Assembly (NCBI GenBank): GCA_900475325.1
Contig: LS483371.1
Span: forward strand, 5,693,501 to 5,757,500
Direction: 5' to 3'
DNA from: Paucimonas lemoignei
GTDB taxonomy: Bacteria > Pseudomonadota > Gammaproteobacteria > Pseudomonadales > Pseudomonadaceae
Length of the DNA: 64,000 bases
Under the pieces are notes generated by a model. That model was given only the letters and a program-made list of their open reading frames with translations. It did not search any database and was not told the origin of the DNA. This document shows positions 39,342 through 47,898 of the stretch, piece after piece (position 1 is the stretch's first letter; the number at the start of each line of letters is the position of its first letter). Position numbers and translations under genes: made by a program.

Positions 39342-39427
39342 GTGGGAGCGAATTCATTCGCGAAGGCGTCCGGCCTGATAAACATCTGTGCCTGACACAC
39401 CGCTTTCGCGAATGAATTCGCTCCCAC
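39342..39427. repeat. REPIN, AATTCATT arm type (duplicate 1)
   Basis: GTGGGAGCGAATTCATTCGC and its inverse. Identical in arms and linker to the copy at 39535-39620. Confidence 0.88.
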
Positions 39428-39534
39428 GGACCCGCGCGTAATTTGCGGATCCCTTAACTGAACTCCACCGCTCCGGCACCCGCGTCATCGAGTCAAAGCC
39501 CGACCGCTGGTGGCGCAGTCTGAAATGCGATTCT

Positions 39535-39620
39535 GTGGGAGCGAATTCATTCGCGAAGGCGTCCGGCCTGATAAACATCTGTGCCTGACACACCGCTTTC
39601 GCGAATGAATTCGCTCCCAC
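39535..39620. repeat. REPIN, AATTCATT arm type (duplicate 2)
   Basis: Same as the copy at 39342-39427. It lies 26 bases past the codA stop. Confidence 0.88.
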
Positions 39621-39646
39621 GGACCCGCGCGTAATTTGCGGATCCC

Positions 39647-40882
39647 TTAACTGAACTCCACCCGCTCCGGCACCCGCGTCATCAGCACTTTCCCGCCACG
39701 TATCGACACCCGCGCCTTCGCCTGGCGACGCACGGCTTCGTAGTCGCTCTCGGCATCCAGAATCACCAGGTTCGCCGGGCGGCCAACGGCGATGCCGTAA
39801 CCCTCGCCCAGGTTAAGGGTGCGGGCGCTATTGTCGGTGACCAGGTCCAGGCTGCGCGCCAGATCCTCAAAGCCCATCATGTGGCAGATGTGCAGACCGG
39901 CATCCAGGATGCGCAGGATGTTGCCGTTGCCCAACGGATACCACGGGTCCTTGATCGAATCCTGACCAAAGCACACGTTCATACCGGCGCGATCCAGCTC
40001 GGCAACCCGGGTCAGGCCGCGACGCTTGGGGTAGGTGTCGAAACGCCCCTGCAGGTGGATGCTCTCGGTCGGGCAAGACACGAAATTGATACCCGAGCGC
40101 TTCAATAGGCGGAACAGCTTCGAACAGTAGGCATTGTCATACGAGCCCATGGCCGTGGTGTGGCTGGCCGTCACCCGGCTGCCCATGCCACGCACCCGCG
40201 CTTCTTCAGCCAGCACTTCAAGAAAGCGCGAATTCGGGTCGTCGGTCTCGTCGCAATGCACATCCACCAGGCAACCCGTTCGCTCAGCCAGGTCCATGAG
40301 GAACTTGATCGAGCTGACGCCCTGCTCCCGTGTGTTCTCAAAGTGCGGAATACCGCCCACCACATCCGCGCCCATTTCCACGGCGCGCGTCATCAATTCA
40401 CGTCCGCCTTCGTAGGATTCGATCCCCTCCTGAGGGAAGGCAACGATTTGCAGGTCGATCAGGTGGCGCGCTTCTTCGCGCACTTCGAGCATCGCCTTGA
40501 GCGCGCCCAGGGTCGGGTCAGTGATGTCGATGTGGGTGCGGACGTGCTGGATGCCGTGTTCGGCAAGCATGCGAATGGTCGTGTGAGCGCGCTGTTTGGT
40601 GTCTTCGTGGGTGATGGTTTCCTTGCGCTGCGCCCAACGCTCGATGCCTTCGAACAGCGTGCCGCTCATGTTCCATTCAGGCTCGCCAGCGGTCAGGGTT
40701 GCGTCCAGGTGGATATGTGGCTCAACCAGTGGCGCAATCAGCAACTGGCCACGGGCGTCCACGTCGTCCGATTGCGGATGCAGCGTTTCGGGCTGCGCGG
40801 TGACAGCCGTGATCACACCATTTTCCCAACTGACCGTGTGCAGGCCGGGGATTTTACGCAGGGTGGCATTGATGATTTGCAT
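39647..40882 (-). CDS. codA: Cytosine deaminase
   Basis: A 411-residue amidohydrolase that converts cytosine to uracil. Metal and active-site segments are EPHIHLDATLT (near 60), LVDVHCDETDDPNSRFLE (near 210), TASHTTAMGS and FGQDSIKDPWYPLGNGN (near 310), close to E. coli CodA. I placed the start at ATG 40882; the longer frame lacks family similarity. It begins two bases after the pucR-type regulator stop, so codB-regulator-codA form one operon. The 3' end has been duplicated downstream with a REPIN. Confidence 0.92.
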   Translation of the reverse strand: MQIINATLRKIPGLHTVSWENGVITAVTAQPETLHPQSDDVDARGQLLIAPLVEPHIHLDATLTAGEPEWNMSGTLFEGIERWAQRKETITHEDTKQRAHTTIRMLAEHGIQHVRTHIDITDPTLGALKAMLEVREEARHLIDLQIVAFPQEGIESYEGGRELMTRAVEMGADVVGGIPHFENTREQGVSSIKFLMDLAERTGCLVDVHCDETDDPNSRFLEVLAEEARVRGMGSRVTASHTTAMGSYDNAYCSKLFRLLKRSGINFVSCPTESIHLQGRFDTYPKRRGLTRVAELDRAGMNVCFGQDSIKDPWYPLGNGNILRILDAGLHICHMMGFEDLARSLDLVTDNSARTLNLGEGYGIAVGRPANLVILDAESDYEAVRRQAKARVSIRGGKVLMTRVPERVEFS

Positions 40883-40884
40883 GG

Positions 40885-42102
40885 TTATTCCTGTCGCTGG
40901 GCTTCGGACATGCGCCACACCAGCAGCGCGACCGAAGCGTTCATTCGAAAATTAGCGTCGTCGAGGGACTGCCCGCTGAGCAGCTCGATACGCTGAATAC
41001 GTTGGTTGATGGTGTTGCGGTGGATGCCCAGGCGCTGAGCAGCCTTGAGCCCGTTGCCGTTCTGTTGAAGCAAGGCATCGAGTGTTTCGATCAGGCCGTG
41101 AGGCTGCTTGCGATTGGCCTCGATCAGCGGGCCGAGGATCTGTTTGACGAAGCTGTCGATCACCGAGCGATCCGTCACGGCTTGCAGCAGACGCAGCACA
41201 CCCAGCTCACTGAAATCGCACAGGCCACTGGCCGGTCTTAGATGTTCAGCCACATCCAGCGCCTGGCGGGCCTCATTCAATGCCTGCCGATACTGCCCGC
41301 AGTCCTCAACCGGATGGGCCAGCCCCATGAACAGGGCCATGTCGCCCAGCACCGGCAGCAGCTCGCGATAAAGCCGGGCCAGCTCGCTACGGACCGCATC
41401 CAGTTCTGGCAGCAGCAGGATAAACAGATCGCCCTGCACAATAACTGGCAAGGCGTCTGGCAAAACGCGGTTCCAGGCGTCGAGATGGTCCAGCACTGCT
41501 TGTCGTGTGTGCTGCAGCAAGCGCTCTGCCGCCTCCGGCTCATGGCTGTCGAACAGCACGCTGACCGCCGACAAGCGCAACGCCACCAGCCGCCTGGGCA
41601 CGTGCAGCGGCAAACGCAGGTGCGCGGCCCGCTGCCGGGCGATGCTCAGGCTGGGGTAATCCCCGCTGAGCAACTGGCCGAGAATGTCGTGGCGTGAACG
41701 CTTGGTCTGCGCCATCTGCACCAGCGCCGTGCCGATCAGGTGCGTGACGATCACCATCTTCAGCAGATACGGCTGTTCGATCAGCGGCAGGCCGCACTGC
41801 TCGGCCAGCTCGATCACCGAATCAGGAATCTGCTGGATGTAGGCATCCCCGGTCAGGATCACCAGTCCGGCAATCCCGCTGGCATCGCCCTCGCGCACCA
41901 TGCGCAGCAGGTTGGCTTCATCGCGCAGGTAATTGATGCCCGTGACGAAGACCAGCTCGCCGCCCATGATCCAGTCAGCAATGCCCTCGTTCTCCGCCAC
42001 ATAGGACCAGCGCACGCTGCGATGCAGGTTGGCGGACCCGGCACGCACGGACATTTCCTCCAGCCCCGGGAGCTGGAGGATTTCGGCAACGGTCAGGCTC
42101 AA
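40885..42102 (-). CDS. PucR-family transcription regulator
   Basis: A 405-residue regulator with an N-terminal PucR-like ligand domain (LTVAEILQLPGLEEMSVRAG, GGELVFVTGINYL) and a C-terminal helix-turn-helix of the PucR class (NGLKAAQRLGIHRNTINQRI, near 355-375). PucR-type proteins control purine or pyrimidine use. It sits between codB and codA, overlapping codB by four bases and two bases from codA, so it most likely controls this operon in response to cytosine or a product. Confidence 0.9.
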   Translation of the reverse strand: MSLTVAEILQLPGLEEMSVRAGSANLHRSVRWSYVAENEGIADWIMGGELVFVTGINYLRDEANLLRMVREGDASGIAGLVILTGDAYIQQIPDSVIELAEQCGLPLIEQPYLLKMVIVTHLIGTALVQMAQTKRSRHDILGQLLSGDYPSLSIARQRAAHLRLPLHVPRRLVALRLSAVSVLFDSHEPEAAERLLQHTRQAVLDHLDAWNRVLPDALPVIVQGDLFILLLPELDAVRSELARLYRELLPVLGDMALFMGLAHPVEDCGQYRQALNEARQALDVAEHLRPASGLCDFSELGVLRLLQAVTDRSVIDSFVKQILGPLIEANRKQPHGLIETLDALLQQNGNGLKAAQRLGIHRNTINQRIQRIELLSGQSLDDANFRMNASVALLVWRMSEAQRQE

Positions 42103-43367
42103 ACCTCCTCCTGCACGCCAGCGGCTACCAGGCTGCGCTTGCCGGTGACTTCCAGCAGCACGATGTAACAGATGGCCGACGCCGCAATGCCGACCAGTGG
42201 CGCAATCCAGGGCGAGAAGTACGCCAGCGCGGCGCCGATGGCATAAGCCGACAGCCCCAACAGGTTGTAGCGCGGCAGCGTGACGCTGGCCAACGCCGGG
42301 TATTTGCCGTGATGGCGGTACCAGAAGTCAGCCACGATCACGCCACCAATGGGCGGGATAATCGAACCCAGCAATACCAGAAACGGAATCAGCATTTCGT
42401 ACATGCCGCCAATGGCCAGCACGATGCCCAGTGCAGCGGCGATCAGGGTCATGGTCCGGCGCCGCTCGCTGCGCAACAGGTGGCAAGCGGCCGCCGACAC
42501 GTTGTAGATGGTCGGGCCCTGAATGGTCCACAGGTTCAGGCAGAGCATGATCACGGCAGCAAACGACAAGCCTTGAAGCATCATCACTTCGACGATATCG
42601 GCCTGTTGATAAACCATCGCACACCGAGCGCCCGCCACCACCATCAAGCCATTACCCAGCAGAAACGCGACCACGCTGGCTGTCACCGCCACCCGCCCGC
42701 TGCGGGACAACCGCGTCCAGTTGGTGGCCTGGGTCGCGCCACTGGCGAAGGTCCCGAAGACCATGGTGATGGCCGCTGAAAGCGTCATGGTTTCATGGGG
42801 AATCAACGCGGCAAGCCCCTGAAAACCGCCGATATCGCGGGTGGCGATGTACATGGAGATGATCAGCAGCACGAACATCAACGGCACCGAAACCCGCGAC
42901 AGCACATCCAGCCCTTTGTAGCCAATAATTGCCGTGATGCTGAAACCCAGACCGAACAGGACCATCAGCGGCGTGGTGAAACCTTCGGCCAGGCCGAGCA
43001 TTTTCACCAGCACAATCGCGACGGTCGCCGTGCCCCAGGCGTACCAGCCCAGTTCAGCGAAGCCGAGCAAGACATCTGACAGCCGACTGCCTGCCTCACC
43101 GAAGCAGAAACGCCCCATCAATACCGTGTTCAAACCACTGCGCGAGGCGATAAAGGCCAGCGCCGCCGCGTAGATCGCCAACAGGCTGTTGCCAATCGCC
43201 GCGATCCACAACATGTCGACGAAGTTGAACGCCATGCCCAGCTTGCCGCCTGCAAACATGGTCCCGGTGAAGAACGTAAAGCTGAATAACACCATGGAAA
43301 TCGACAGCAGCCCTTTGCGTCCTTCACGCGGGGCTTCGCTCAGGGGAAACTCGCTGGGTGAACTCAT
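42099..43367 (-). CDS. codB: Cytosine permease
   Basis: A 422-residue inner-membrane transporter of the NCS1 family with about 12 helices. Family features are FSFTFFTGTMFAGGKLG in TM1, GRFCFGEAGSRLSDVLLGF, and the TQATNWTRLSR loop. First gene of the codB-pucR-codA operon; the 3' end overlaps the regulator start by four bases. The gap upstream (43368-43588) should hold the promoter. Confidence 0.92.
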   Translation of the reverse strand: MSSPSEFPLSEAPREGRKGLLSISMVLFSFTFFTGTMFAGGKLGMAFNFVDMLWIAAIGNSLLAIYAAALAFIASRSGLNTVLMGRFCFGEAGSRLSDVLLGFAELGWYAWGTATVAIVLVKMLGLAEGFTTPLMVLFGLGFSITAIIGYKGLDVLSRVSVPLMFVLLIISMYIATRDIGGFQGLAALIPHETMTLSAAITMVFGTFASGATQATNWTRLSRSGRVAVTASVVAFLLGNGLMVVAGARCAMVYQQADIVEVMMLQGLSFAAVIMLCLNLWTIQGPTIYNVSAAACHLLRSERRRTMTLIAAALGIVLAIGGMYEMLIPFLVLLGSIIPPIGGVIVADFWYRHHGKYPALASVTLPRYNLLGLSAYAIGAALAYFSPWIAPLVGIAASAICYIVLLEVTGKRSLVAAGVQEEV

Positions 43368-43588
43368 CTGGTTTTCTCCACATCAACAGGTTGGGATTCG
43401 GACTCAATGGCAGACTGGTGCCAGAGCAATAACCAGGCCGTTTCCGGGCAACGCTGTGAAGCAGAAAAAAGCAGGCTGAGGTGATAGTGGCGAGTGTTCA
43501 CCCTGCACACTTATGGTCGGTATTTTTAACGCAGGCTGTGCAGAGTGATTCATTCTGAGGCGGGCGCGCACCGTTTTAGGTGCGCGGC

Positions 43589-44038
43589 TCAGCGGGAGAG
43601 GCGGGTGAGAATCCGGTCCAGGGAGTTGGCGAAAGCCTGTTTTTCGCGATCGCCATAAGGGGGCTGACCACCGCCCATCTGGCCCTGTTCACGTAGGTCA
43701 GTGAACAGGTTGCGCACTGCCAGACGATCACCCATGTTTTGGGCATCGAACTCCTTGCCGCGCGGGTCAAGGGCTGCGACGCCGTTCTTTACCAGCCGGT
43801 CAGCCAGCGGCACATCGCTGCAGATCACCAGTTCACCGGGCACGGCGTGCTCTACCAGATAATCATCCGCTGCATCCGGTCCGCTGGGCACCACGATCAG
43901 TCTGACCAGGCTGTAAGTGGGCTTGATCTGACTCTGCCCGGCCACCAGCACCACCTCGAACTGACGCTTGAGGGCGAATTTGATGACTTGATCCTTGGCT
44001 GCCTTGGGGCAAGCGTCGGCATCGATCCAGACGCGCAT
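43589..44038 (-). CDS. yaiI: UPF0178 (YaiI/YqxD) family protein
   Basis: A 149-residue PIN-like protein. Family motifs are the start RVWIDADACPKAAKDQV, VPSGPDAADDYLVEHA and ICSDVPLADRLVKNG, with acidic residues typical of a nuclease fold. I chose ATG 44038, which matches the family start, over the longer frame. The biochemical role is not established. It is followed by no other gene on its strand until the codB operon. Confidence 0.9.
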   Translation of the reverse strand: MRVWIDADACPKAAKDQVIKFALKRQFEVVLVAGQSQIKPTYSLVRLIVVPSGPDAADDYLVEHAVPGELVICSDVPLADRLVKNGVAALDPRGKEFDAQNMGDRLAVRNLFTDLREQGQMGGGQPPYGDREKQAFANSLDRILTRLSR

Positions 44039-44073
44039 GGGAAACCTCGTATTTAACAATTTACACAGGACTT

Positions 44074-44142
44074 GTAGGAGCTGCCGAAGGCTGCGAATGA
44101 TTCGTCTGACACACCGCTTTCGCAGCCTGCGGCAGCTCCTAC
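44074..44142. repeat. REPIN, GTAGGAGCTGCCGAAGGC arm type
   Basis: GTAGGAGCTGCCGAAGGCTG and an inverse arm with one change (CTGCGGCAGC). It ends eight bases before the FTR1-type gene stop. Confidence 0.86.
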
Positions 44143-44149
44143 AAGGACT

Positions 44150-46042
44150 TCATGCGACCTCAGCCCTACGCTTCTCCGCCAACCAGCTACGGCCATACAA
44201 CACCGCAATCGCCAGCAGGGCAACCAGTTGAGCGCTCAGCGAATACGCGTCGGCGTGAATACCGAGCCAGTCGAACTCAAAGAACGGCACTGGCCGTGTG
44301 CCGAAGATGCCGGCTTCTTGCAGCGCTTTGACGCCATGCCCGGCGAACACCACCGACAGCGCGCACAGCAGGGCCGCGTTGATCCCGAAGAACAGCGTCA
44401 ACGGCAACTTAGCCGAGCCGCGCAGGATGACCCACGCCAGGCCGATCAACAACACCAGTGCCGTGGCGCCACCTGCCAACACGGCGTTGTGCCCGGCGGG
44501 ACCTGCCTGCAGCCACAGGGTTTCGTAAAACAGGATCACTTCGAACAACTCGCGGTACACCGAGAAGAACGCCAGGATCGCAAAACCGAAGCGACCGCCG
44601 CCGCCCACCAGACTGCTCTTGACGTAATCCTGCCAGGCCGCGGCGTGGCGGCGATCGTGCATCCACACACCTAGCCACAACACCATCACGCTGGCAAACA
44701 GCGCCGTGGCGCCTTCGAGCAATTCCCGTTGCGCGCCGCTGACGTCGATAACATAAGCTGCCAGCGCCCAGGTCCCGAGCCCGGCCAGCAATGCCAGCGC
44801 CCAACCCATGTTGACGCTGCGCACCGCCGATTCCTGTCCGGTATTGCGCAGGAAGGCGAGGATGGCCGCCAGGACCAGAATCGCTTCCAGGCCTTCACGC
44901 AGCAGAATCAGTAGCCCTGAAATGTAGCTCAGTGAGGTGCTCAAACCATCGCTACCCAACAGCCCTGCGGACTCCTTGAGTTTGCTCTTGGCGAAATCCA
45001 GCTTTTGCGTGGCCTGCTCCAGCGGCAAGCCGTCCTGGAGAGACTGCCGATACGCCATGAGGGCTTTTTCGGTGTCCTTGCGAACGTTGGCATCGACGTT
45101 GTCCAGAGAGCTTTCCACCAGCTCGAAGCCTTCCAGATAAGCCGCGACGGACAAATCGTAAGCTTGCTCGTGGTCACCCGAACGATAAGCCGCCAGGCTC
45201 TTGTCCAGCGTCTGGCTGGTGTAGTCGAGCAATTGCACCGGGCCGCGTTGCACCTGCGGCGGTTGGGCGCGTTGTGCGCGGAAGGTCGCAACGGCCTGCT
45301 CGCCTTCGGCAGCACGGACTTCCAAAGGCGTCTGGCGCGCCAGGTCGGCAAGATTGAATGTTTTGCTCGGTGTGGTCACCGGCTGGGCGCTGAAACTGGC
45401 GATGTAGGTGGCGATGTCCCAACGCTGCCGGTCATCAAGCTGATCGGCAAATGCCGGCATGTCGGTGCCCGCGATGCCCAGCCCAAGCGTGTTGTAAAGG
45501 TCATAAAGGCTCAGGCGATCCAGCCGTGCCCCATCGCGAAGGTTAGACGGCGGTGGCTCAAGGCCAATCCCTGCCGGGCCATCGCCAGCGCCCGCATCGC
45601 CATGGCAAACCGAGCAGTGCTGCGCGTACAGCGGCGCGCCACGTGTCGGGTCGGGAGTGATCACCGGCGCCTGACTGACTTCATAGGCCACCGCCAAACG
45701 TGCCCCCAGCTGACGCGCCTGACGGGTTACGACGGGGCCGTCCTGCTTGCGGGATACCGCGTCAGCCAGGTCCAGAATGCCTTTCTCCAGCTCGTCACGC
45801 TCGGAACGCGCAGGCAATGCGACGATCTGCCCCTGCAACGCCTTGAGCGCATCGATCTGCGCTTGGTAACGGCTTTCATTGACGACCTTGCCGTCCGCGA
45901 CCGCGGCCGGGTAATCGGCACCGACGTAATCCAGAGCGTGCAGCGCTTGCGCCGCGCCGTCATTGGTGTCGGCCAATGCATTGAAGCTAAGAGCCGCGAA
46001 CAAAGGCAGTAGGCATGCCAGAAAGCAGAATCGCGTGGACAT
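44150..46042 (-). CDS. Cytochrome c/FTR1 iron permease fusion
   Basis: A 630-residue inner-membrane protein. After a signal peptide there is a c-type heme domain with CSVCH at 143-147 and a likely axial Met in GTDMPAF (M195). From about 370 on comes an FTR1-type iron permease with two REXXE motifs, REGLE at 382-386 and RELFE at 497-501, and seven helices. FTR1 permeases take up ferric iron that an oxidase has just produced from ferrous iron; the attached heme domain may supply or accept the electron. A Fur-box-like site lies about 120 bases upstream. Single-gene fusion instead of an efe operon. Confidence 0.9.
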   Translation of the reverse strand: MSTRFCFLACLLPLFAALSFNALADTNDGAAQALHALDYVGADYPAAVADGKVVNESRYQAQIDALKALQGQIVALPARSERDELEKGILDLADAVSRKQDGPVVTRQARQLGARLAVAYEVSQAPVITPDPTRGAPLYAQHCSVCHGDAGAGDGPAGIGLEPPPSNLRDGARLDRLSLYDLYNTLGLGIAGTDMPAFADQLDDRQRWDIATYIASFSAQPVTTPSKTFNLADLARQTPLEVRAAEGEQAVATFRAQRAQPPQVQRGPVQLLDYTSQTLDKSLAAYRSGDHEQAYDLSVAAYLEGFELVESSLDNVDANVRKDTEKALMAYRQSLQDGLPLEQATQKLDFAKSKLKESAGLLGSDGLSTSLSYISGLLILLREGLEAILVLAAILAFLRNTGQESAVRSVNMGWALALLAGLGTWALAAYVIDVSGAQRELLEGATALFASVMVLWLGVWMHDRRHAAAWQDYVKSSLVGGGGRFGFAILAFFSVYRELFEVILFYETLWLQAGPAGHNAVLAGGATALVLLIGLAWVILRGSAKLPLTLFFGINAALLCALSVVFAGHGVKALQEAGIFGTRPVPFFEFDWLGIHADAYSLSAQLVALLAIAVLYGRSWLAEKRRAEVA

Positions 46043-46160
46043 CAGTGAATCTCAAATAGGAATGCGTGGCATTGCATTGTTCACTTGCGGCCAGGGCTCG
46101 CCAAGCATTTGTTACGGAATATTGCGAAAAAGCCGATTTCAAGGCCCCAAGCATCTCAAT

Positions 46161-46179
46161 GATGAGAATAACTATCATC
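46161..46179. promoter_or_regulatory. Probable Fur box
   Basis: GATGAGAATAACTATCATC matches 13 of 19 positions of the Fur consensus GATAATGATAATCATTATC. It lies 119 bases upstream of the FTR1-fusion start and just upstream of the candidate plus-strand RNA at 46230-46369, so it could act on either or both. Confidence 0.7.
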
Positions 46180-46229
46180 TATAGCGAAAGGCTTACACGC
46201 ATTGAGGGTAAATCGCCCTTTTGGGCACT

Positions 46230-46369
46230 CCGCCATCCCCGTAAGATTGGATCCAACAGCTGCTGCGCAGGACGCGCACAGGATCAAGGATGATCGGCCA
46301 TGGCCCGGAGGGCTTACCGACAGGATGTTGGAATGGTCTTGAAGAAAACCCGCCTCGGCGGGTTTTTTG
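46230..46369 (+). ncRNA. Candidate RsmA-binding small RNA
   Basis: No protein is supported here, yet the stretch has a run of short hairpins with GGA in the loop, ending in a strong terminator. Hairpins: UGCGC-AGGAC-GCGCA (46264-46278), GAUC-AAGGAU-GAUC (46282-46295), GCCC-GGA-GGGC (46303-46313), ACA-GGA-UGU (46320-46328). Seven GGA motifs fall within 85 bases. This is the design of RsmX/Y/Z (CsrB-type) RNAs that sequester RsmA/CsrA. The 5' end is uncertain. No canonical GacA upstream site (TGTAAG-N6-CTTACA) was found, only a CTTACA half at about 46192. Not named because it is not clearly RsmX, Y or Z. Confidence 0.55.
46345..46369 (+). terminator. Intrinsic terminator
   Basis: AAAACCCGCC-TC-GGCGGGTTTTTTG. 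A classic hairpin and T-run with no plus-strand gene upstream, which is a reason to expect a small RNA ending here. Confidence 0.9.
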
Positions 46370-46572
46370 TTGCCCGTGCAAAAGTGAAGTGGCGACGTGC
46401 GGCGCAATTCACACTCGCACAGGGCCGCGCAACCCTTGCGCGCGCCTTCATGTGGGGAACAATTGCGAGGTCAGGGGCTCACATTTTGCAGGCAACTTAA
46501 GCCATCGAGGCCGACGGCCCCTCTCCACCGGGTTGCTCGGCTTAAAGTCATTTCTGCTGTGAGTACCCTTCG
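46370..46572. other. Leader region of the mechanosensitive channel gene
   Basis: About 200 bases with no supported gene. It holds an inverted repeat TTAAGCC at 46497-46503 and GGCTTAA at 46539-46545, which could form a hairpin in the leader mRNA. Confidence 0.4.
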
Positions 46573-47703
46573 ATGGAACACCTGTTGCCCCAGAGCTGGC
46601 TGGAGGCTGTGCCTTTGCCATGGCTCAAGACCCTGATCGTCGCAGGTTTTGCTGTCCTGCTGGCGTTGCTGATCCGCTGGGTCGCGCTGAGCGTATTGCG
46701 ACGTATCGCAAACTCTTTTGTGCTACCGCAACAACTCATCTACCGCGCGGCCAGCCCGACCTTGTGGCTGCTACCGTTGATTGCGCTGCAGACCGTGTGG
46801 ACATCAGCTGACAATGATCTGCCCCTGATTGGTGCGGTTCAACACGTCAATGGCTTGCTCGTCACGGCCGGATTTACCTGGCTGATCCTGAGTTGCGTAA
46901 AGGCTTTCGGCGAAGCGGTGGCTATACGCAACCCGCTGGACATCGAGGACAACCTGCATGCACGGCGCATTCAGACGCAGGTCCGAGTCCTGGTGCGCTG
47001 CCTCAATGCATTGGTGCTGCTGTTCGGCACCGGCCTCATCCTGATGAGCTTCCCGCCTGTGGCCAAAATCGGTACCAGTCTGCTGGCATCCGCCGGCCTG
47101 GCGGGTCTTGCTGCGGGCTTTGCGGCCAAGCCGGTGCTGGGCAATTTGATTGCGGGGCTGCAAATTGCTATTTCGCAACCTATCCGGCTGGACGATGTGG
47201 TGATCGTTGAAGGCGAATGGGGCCGGGTCGAGGAAATCAGCGGCACCTATGTGGTGATCAAGATCTGGGATGAGCGGCGCATGGTAGTGCCGCTGCAATA
47301 TTTCATCGAGAAGCCCTTCCAGAACTGGACGCGCGCAACATCGAGCCTGATCGGCTCGGTGTTTGTCTGGGTGGATTACTCTTTGCCGGTCGAGGAGCTG
47401 CGGGCTGAGGTGCAACGTATCTGCGAAGACATCCCGCACTTGTGGGATGGCCGGGTGTGCGTGCTGCAGGTTGCCGATACCAATGCCAAAGCCATGCAAC
47501 TTCGGGTATTGCTGAGCTCGGCTGACTCGTCCCGCAGCTGGGACGCCCGCTGCCACATGCGCGAACGGCTGATTGCCTTTATCGCCAAGCAATATCCACA
47601 AAGCCTGCCTCAACTGCGGACCGAAATTTCCTCGCGCAACGTCCGTCCGGAAATCGACGCCCACGAAACCCCTTTGGACATCCCTCGCCAGCCGCCGGTT
47701 TAG
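46573..47703 (+). CDS. MscS-family mechanosensitive ion channel
   Basis: A 376-residue inner-membrane channel protein. Hydrophobic segments lie near 20-45, 60-75, 90-110 and 140-160. The pore helix is GTSLLASAGLAGLAAGFAAK (about 175-195), followed by the beta domain (ISQPIRLDDVVIVEGEWGRV, SGTYVVIKIWDERRMVVPL) and a cytoplasmic alpha/beta domain. MscS channels release solutes on osmotic downshock. It is longer at the N-terminus than E. coli MscS. Monocistronic by layout. Confidence 0.92.
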   Translation: MEHLLPQSWLEAVPLPWLKTLIVAGFAVLLALLIRWVALSVLRRIANSFVLPQQLIYRAASPTLWLLPLIALQTVWTSADNDLPLIGAVQHVNGLLVTAGFTWLILSCVKAFGEAVAIRNPLDIEDNLHARRIQTQVRVLVRCLNALVLLFGTGLILMSFPPVAKIGTSLLASAGLAGLAAGFAAKPVLGNLIAGLQIAISQPIRLDDVVIVEGEWGRVEEISGTYVVIKIWDERRMVVPLQYFIEKPFQNWTRATSSLIGSVFVWVDYSLPVEELRAEVQRICEDIPHLWDGRVCVLQVADTNAKAMQLRVLLSSADSSRSWDARCHMRERLIAFIAKQYPQSLPQLRTEISSRNVRPEIDAHETPLDIPRQPPV

Positions 47704-47734
47704 GCGGTGGGCCGAGCTAGATCACTTCAAGTCT

Positions 47735-47824
47735 GTGGGAGCGAATTCATTCGCGAAAGCTTCAGGACAGGCAATAGATGCGTGTCGAATGTACCGGCCT
47801 CATCGCGAATAAATTCGCTCCCAC
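47735..47824. repeat. REPIN, AATTCATT arm type
   Basis: GTGGGAGCGAATTCATTCGC and an inverse arm with a changed base (CGCGAATAAATTCGC). It lies 31 bases after the channel gene stop. Confidence 0.86.
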
Positions 47825-47840
47825 AGAAAGTGTGTCATCT

Positions 47841-47868
47841 GTGGGAGCGACCGGGTTCGCGCTCCCAC
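47841..47868. repeat. Variant single palindromic REP
   Basis: GTGGGAGCG-ACCGGGTTCG-CGCTCCCAC is a compact palindrome sharing the GTGGGAGCGACCGGG start with the enlarged REPIN arm at 22884. Confidence 0.75.
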
Positions 47869-47898
47869 GTGACGCGAGGCTTGCCAGCGTGATGCGCT

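Larger units (their letters stand above)
39301..39688. repeat. Tandem duplication of codA 3' end with REPIN
   Basis: Two copies of about 194 bases start at 39301 (AAAGCCCGACCGCTGGTGGC) and 39495. Each contains an AATTCATT-type REPIN, the CGGACCCGCGCGTAATTTGC segment and the end of codA read on the minus strand. The second copy belongs to the real gene. The first is a dead copy of the last dozen codons, with one base lost in CCACCGCTCC and a small change in the AATTTTGG stretch. Confidence 0.88.

Noticed and set aside
46185..46200. GacA upstream activating site
   Set aside because: Only the CTTACA half is present at about 46192; the TGTAAG half at the right distance is missing.
46180..46369. 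PrrF iron-responsive sRNA
   Set aside because: The Fur box and terminator suggested it, but the conserved PrrF pairing core (as I recall it) is absent and the GGA-loop hairpins point to an Rsm-type RNA.
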